Source: CAYXDO01 sp964463485 (GTDB lineage: Bacteria > Myxococcota > Kuafuiibacteriia > Kuafuiibacteriales > Kuafuiibacteriaceae). From it: 64,000 nt of DNA. Positions 60,897 through 64,000 of the stretch are shown one piece after another. The position numbers and the translations under genes were made by a program. Under the pieces are notes generated by a model, which worked only from the letters and a program-made list of their open reading frames with translations, searched no databases and had not been told where the DNA came from. The DNA is taken from positions 1 through 64,000 of the forward strand of contig CAYXDO010000046.1 in assembly GCA_964463485.1 (NCBI GenBank). Direction: 5' to 3'. Positions within the stretch are counted from its first letter, which is position 1. Each line of letters opens with the position of its first letter.

Positions 60897-63083
60897 CTAC
60901 GAGGGGACGGACTCCGAAGTCACGTCTGCTCTCGTTGATCGCCCGCCGAGCCAGAGCAGCGCGAAGACTGCGGAGTAGGTGACCGCGACGAGCACGGCGA
61001 GCGCGCCGTAACCGATCGCCATGCTGCTGTACTCGGCGACGCCTCCGAGCGTCGCGCCGATGAGGTTCCAGCCGAAGAGGTGCTCCGCCTCTGCCTTGTC
61101 CTGAAAGGACAGGCTGAAGAGGAGGTTCGCGAAGTACACGGGGAGGAACGTCAGGAGCGCGGCGAGCACGAAGCGGCTCGTGGGATTTTCGACGGAGAGC
61201 AGGCTCGCGAGCGGATAGAAGAGAGTCGCGAGGGAGGCTACGATCAACAAACCGAACACCAGCGGGACGGGAATCCTCGCGCGCGCGACGACCGCGGTCC
61301 AGTTGGCCGCCAACACCAGCAGGAGCACCGAAAGGAAGACGAGCGAGGTGTTGATCCAAGTGGTACCGAACAGGAGGCTGAATTGGATGACACTCTTCGT
61401 TTCGAGCAAGAGGAACGCGGTCCCCATGAGTACGAAGGCCAGCTTGTAGTGGATACTCACTTGGGCGTGACTTCGGGTGCCGCGCCATACGAAGAAGAGT
61501 AAGGTCGAGATCATGGCGGCCATGGCGGCCATGGCGAGCTGGTAGACGCCCGGGATCCCGCGCTCGCGCAAGTAGAAGAATGGCCAGTCGTCGCGGGCGA
61601 CTTCGACGGTTCCGGCGCTCGCTTTTCGAGCTTCCGAACCCCTTCCGACGGTCAGCACCACGAAGTCTCCTTTGCGCCAGATCATTCGCGGCTCCTTGCC
61701 GGTGCCTTCCCGAATCATGTCGGCCAGTTTGTCGACCAACCACTCCCGTCGGTAGAAGTTGTAGAAGAGAAGGTCGCCCTGATCGGAGAGGTGAGAGTAC
61801 GCCGATCGAATGGCTTCGACGGTGTAGATGTAATTCTCGAGGCGTAGCTGCGCCATCGGGCTCGCCTTCACCAGCGAGTCGGTGAGCGCGAAGATCACGA
61901 GATCGAAGGACTCCGTCGAGCGTCCCAGGGCGGCCCGCGCGTCGTCGATGGTGAGCTCGACGCGCGGGTCGAGGTAGGGCTTGGCGGGGTGGTGGCGACG
62001 TCCCAAATCAGCGATCACCGGGTCGATCTCGACGGCGTGGACGCGCTTGGCCCCGTGGGCGAGCGCGCTGGCGATGTCGTTTCCCGAGCCAGCGCCGATG
62101 ATGAAGACCTTCTCGAACGGCGGGAGGCCGCGGGAAGTTCGATCGTCATGGATGGCTTGGTAGTAGGTCGACCGAATCGTCGGCAGGTCCATCATCGACT
62201 GGTGCGAGATTCCGTTCACGAAGATCGTGGAAGGCTGGGTTCCGCGAGCAGGAATGAACTCGATTTTCTGGTACGGCGACCAAACGACCTCGAGCCCTTC
62301 GCTGAGCTTCGGATCGTACTGTAGCCGCGTCTCCTGGTACTGGATGAGTCCGACGGCGACAGCCATCGGAGCGATGGTGAGCAGAGCTCGCATCGCGGAG
62401 AGCTCGGCGAGCGTGAACAGGAACGCCGGGATGAGGAGCGCGAACCAGCGATCGGCGGGGATCTGGGCCCAGCTCATGAGCATGAAGGCCAGGATGCCTG
62501 CGCACGAGCCGGAGATGTCGAGGGTGTACGCGGTGAGGGGCCGAAACAGGCGGAAGAGCTTCGCGGCGCGGTGGGCGATCAGCGCGTAAATCACCGAGAC
62601 GGCCAAGAACCAGGCGAGGAACAGAATGAGGCTCTCGCCGACCACGGTTGGCGTGCGCGAGAAGTAGAGGTCCCCGCCGAGCTCCGCGCCGCCTCTTTCG
62701 AATCCGGGCACACTCGGCCGTCCAAAATGGACCATGACTACGAGTCCGGCGAGGGCGACGGCGCTGAGTTGGTAGGCGGTCCCAGAACCCAGCCGGGAGA
62801 TTTTTTCGTGGAACACGAAGCCGGAACCCATGCCGATGAACACCGCGAGCAAGACGAGGTTCGGGAAGTAGCCCAGGTTCCAGATGGTGCCGCTCAGGTA
62901 GCGGATCAGGCAGAGCTCGAGGAACAGCATGACGAACCCGAGCAGGAAGAGTTTTACGGCAGCCCGCGGCTCGCGGGCCCCGTCGTGCGAGGCGCTTGCA
63001 GTGCGGCGGAGTGCGCTGTCCTCGCGATGGGGTGACGGCATTTCGGGGACGCTCATGCGTTGGGACGCGCATCGTAGAGGCAT
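60897..63083 (-). CDS. membrane protein with central spermidine-synthase-like methyltransferase domain
   Basis: A 728-residue protein. About six to seven membrane helices lie in residues 45-250, a soluble Rossmann domain in about 255-470, and further helices in 500-700. The soluble part has KVFIIGAGSGNDIASALAHGAKRVHAVEIDPVI and then DDARAALGRSTESFDLVIFAL, the pattern of aminopropyl- or methyltransferases (SpeE-like). The Asp/Asn residues needed for a polyamine synthase are not clear, so the substrate is unknown. ATG at 63083 and at 63056 are both possible starts. The fusion to two membrane halves is a known but little-studied architecture. Confidence 0.78.
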   Translation of the reverse strand: MPLRCASQRMSVPEMPSPHREDSALRRTASASHDGAREPRAAVKLFLLGFVMLFLELCLIRYLSGTIWNLGYFPNLVLLAVFIGMGSGFVFHEKISRLGSGTAYQLSAVALAGLVVMVHFGRPSVPGFERGGAELGGDLYFSRTPTVVGESLILFLAWFLAVSVIYALIAHRAAKLFRLFRPLTAYTLDISGSCAGILAFMLMSWAQIPADRWFALLIPAFLFTLAELSAMRALLTIAPMAVAVGLIQYQETRLQYDPKLSEGLEVVWSPYQKIEFIPARGTQPSTIFVNGISHQSMMDLPTIRSTYYQAIHDDRTSRGLPPFEKVFIIGAGSGNDIASALAHGAKRVHAVEIDPVIADLGRRHHPAKPYLDPRVELTIDDARAALGRSTESFDLVIFALTDSLVKASPMAQLRLENYIYTVEAIRSAYSHLSDQGDLLFYNFYRREWLVDKLADMIREGTGKEPRMIWRKGDFVVLTVGRGSEARKASAGTVEVARDDWPFFYLRERGIPGVYQLAMAAMAAMISTLLFFVWRGTRSHAQVSIHYKLAFVLMGTAFLLLETKSVIQFSLLFGTTWINTSLVFLSVLLLVLAANWTAVVARARIPVPLVFGLLIVASLATLFYPLASLLSVENPTSRFVLAALLTFLPVYFANLLFSLSFQDKAEAEHLFGWNLIGATLGGVAEYSSMAIGYGALAVLVAVTYSAVFALLWLGGRSTRADVTSESVPS

Positions 63084-63222
63084 GTCTTTGGCGTCACAAG
63101 AAGGCGCGTCCTTCTGAGGTCATGTCGGGGTTCCCGGTCCAGGTCGAACCGAAAGTCCTGCGTGGCTTCCGCTGCGCGACGGTTTACTGGATGATTCTTC
63201 GCGTCCGAGGTACGTGGGACTC

Positions 63223-64000
63223 ATGCCCCGGACCACGCGAGTCGTCGGAATGGTCTTGGCGGGGGGTCAAGGCAAGCGGCTCCATCCGCTGACGGCCCGC
63301 CGCAGCAAGCCTGCCGTGCCCTTCGGCGCCAAATACCGAATCATCGACTTCATTCTGAACAATCTGCTGAACTCAGGCATCTATTCGATCTACGTGCTCA
63401 CGCAGTTCCGAGCGCAGTCGCTGACGGAGCACATCCAGCGCTTTTGGCGATTCGGCACCTTCCTCGACGACCACTTCATCATTCTGGTTCCGGCTCAGAT
63501 GTATCGCTACGAGGAGTTGGGGCCGGTTTGGTATCGGGGCACGGCGGACGCGATTTATCAGAACGTTCACCTGCTGGAGAATCACAAGCCCGACGTGGTC
63601 GCGGTGTTTGGCGGTGACCACATCTTCAAGATGAACGTCGCGCACATGGTGGGGCTGCATCTGGACAGCGGGGCCGACATCACGATCGCCGGCTATCCGG
63701 TGCACCTCGCGGAGGCCACTCGGTTTGGCGTGATGCAGGTCGACGACAGTTGGGCGCTCAAGGAGTTTCAAGAGAAGCCCGAGAATCCGAAGCCAATCCC
63801 GGGCCGGCCGAATCAAGCGCTGGTATCGATGGGCAACTACCTGTTCAAGTCGGAGGTGCTCCGGGCGTTGCTCGAGGAGGACGCGCAGGATCCGAGCTCG
63901 AGTCATGACTTTGGCAAGGACTTGCTGCCCACCGCGTTGAGCCGTGGTCACAAGATTCAGGTTTACAATTTTCACGATAATCCGATTCCGGGAGCGCCGC
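63223..64000 (+). CDS. glgC: glucose-1-phosphate adenylyltransferase (partial)
   Basis: The first 259 residues of GlgC, which makes ADP-glucose for glycogen; the gene runs off the right edge. Signature segments are VVGMVLAGGQGKRLHPLTARR, SKPAVPFGAKYRIIDFILNN, WYRGTADAIYQN, FGGDHIFKMN, and FQEKPENPKPIPGRP. The pyrophosphorylase glycine loop and the Asp of GGDHIF are intact. The ATG at 63223 gives the usual short N terminus (PRTTRVVG). It diverges from the membrane methyltransferase gene by 140 bases. Confidence 0.95.
   Translation, partial: MPRTTRVVGMVLAGGQGKRLHPLTARRSKPAVPFGAKYRIIDFILNNLLNSGIYSIYVLTQFRAQSLTEHIQRFWRFGTFLDDHFIILVPAQMYRYEELGPVWYRGTADAIYQNVHLLENHKPDVVAVFGGDHIFKMNVAHMVGLHLDSGADITIAGYPVHLAEATRFGVMQVDDSWALKEFQEKPENPKPIPGRPNQALVSMGNYLFKSEVLRALLEEDAQDPSSSHDFGKDLLPTALSRGHKIQVYNFHDNPIPGAP

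Noticed and set aside
1..64000. tRNA, rRNA and known riboswitches
   Set aside because: I looked for TpsiC-arm and anticodon-stem patterns and for common riboswitch cores by eye and found none I could defend; a covariance-model search would be decisive.

Overview
The window is GC-rich chromosomal DNA, with long open frames on both strands, from what looks like a member of the Myxococcota (Polyangia, Sandaracinus-like). The evidence is two Ser/Thr kinases of the HRDLKPDN and HRDVSPQN types, many lipoproteins with Asp-Thr-Gly or Pro-rich linkers, a myxosortase-type (MYXO-CTERM) sorting tail, a DUF2330/RnfD pair, a Uma2 nuclease and a type IV pilin. This is inference from gene content; no rRNA or tRNA was found.

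Layout. 0-6 kb: Uma2 nuclease, an overlapping pair of U32 proteins that resemble UbiV and UbiU, a convergent dus gene, a membrane Ser/Thr kinase and a CBS-pair protein. 6-13 kb: an addB-addA-type helicase/nuclease pair, then an orphan VapB-like antitoxin whose vapC is reduced to its first codons. 13-24 kb: a GT2 / transglutaminase-like lipoprotein / GT39-like operon, a tandem-FKBP lipoprotein, a coiled small protein, ogt overlapping a swivel-first aconitase-family enzyme, a type IV pilin and a flavin oxidoreductase. 24-28 kb: two paralogous dihaem lipoproteins bracketed by two short inverted-repeat elements; the right-hand element has perfect 12-base ends and a perfect 9-base target duplication. 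28-36 kb: an outer-membrane protein, then a leftward gene string rimO - flippase-like - ugd - EAL - triple-repeat protein, preceded by a PlsC-like acyltransferase.

36-39.2 kb is the clearest accessory patch. It holds a two-gene cassette of unknown function with visibly lower GC than its neighbours, a duplicated 60-base unit, an internally deleted IS110 transposase and a remnant of another transposase. 39-50 kb: a lipoprotein, RnfD/DUF2330, a transglutaminase-elicitor protein with three P-domains, and a coupled gluconate-dehydrogenase-like redox operon (TAT subunit 3, GMC flavoprotein, hexahaem lipoprotein) followed by a MYXO-CTERM protein. 50-64 kb: lon, a tiny basic protein, a second kinase coupled to a zinc-ribbon protein, two large lipoproteins, an exported protein-isoaspartate methyltransferase, a mazEF module, a membrane methyltransferase/spermidine-synthase-like protein and the 5' part of glgC.

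Much of the window concerns the cell envelope: lipoproteins, exported c-type haem proteins, sugar-nucleotide enzymes and signalling kinases. The candidates for undescribed biology are the 36-37.5 kb gene pair, the 45-50 kb redox operon with its sorted partner, and the element-bracketed dihaem pair.
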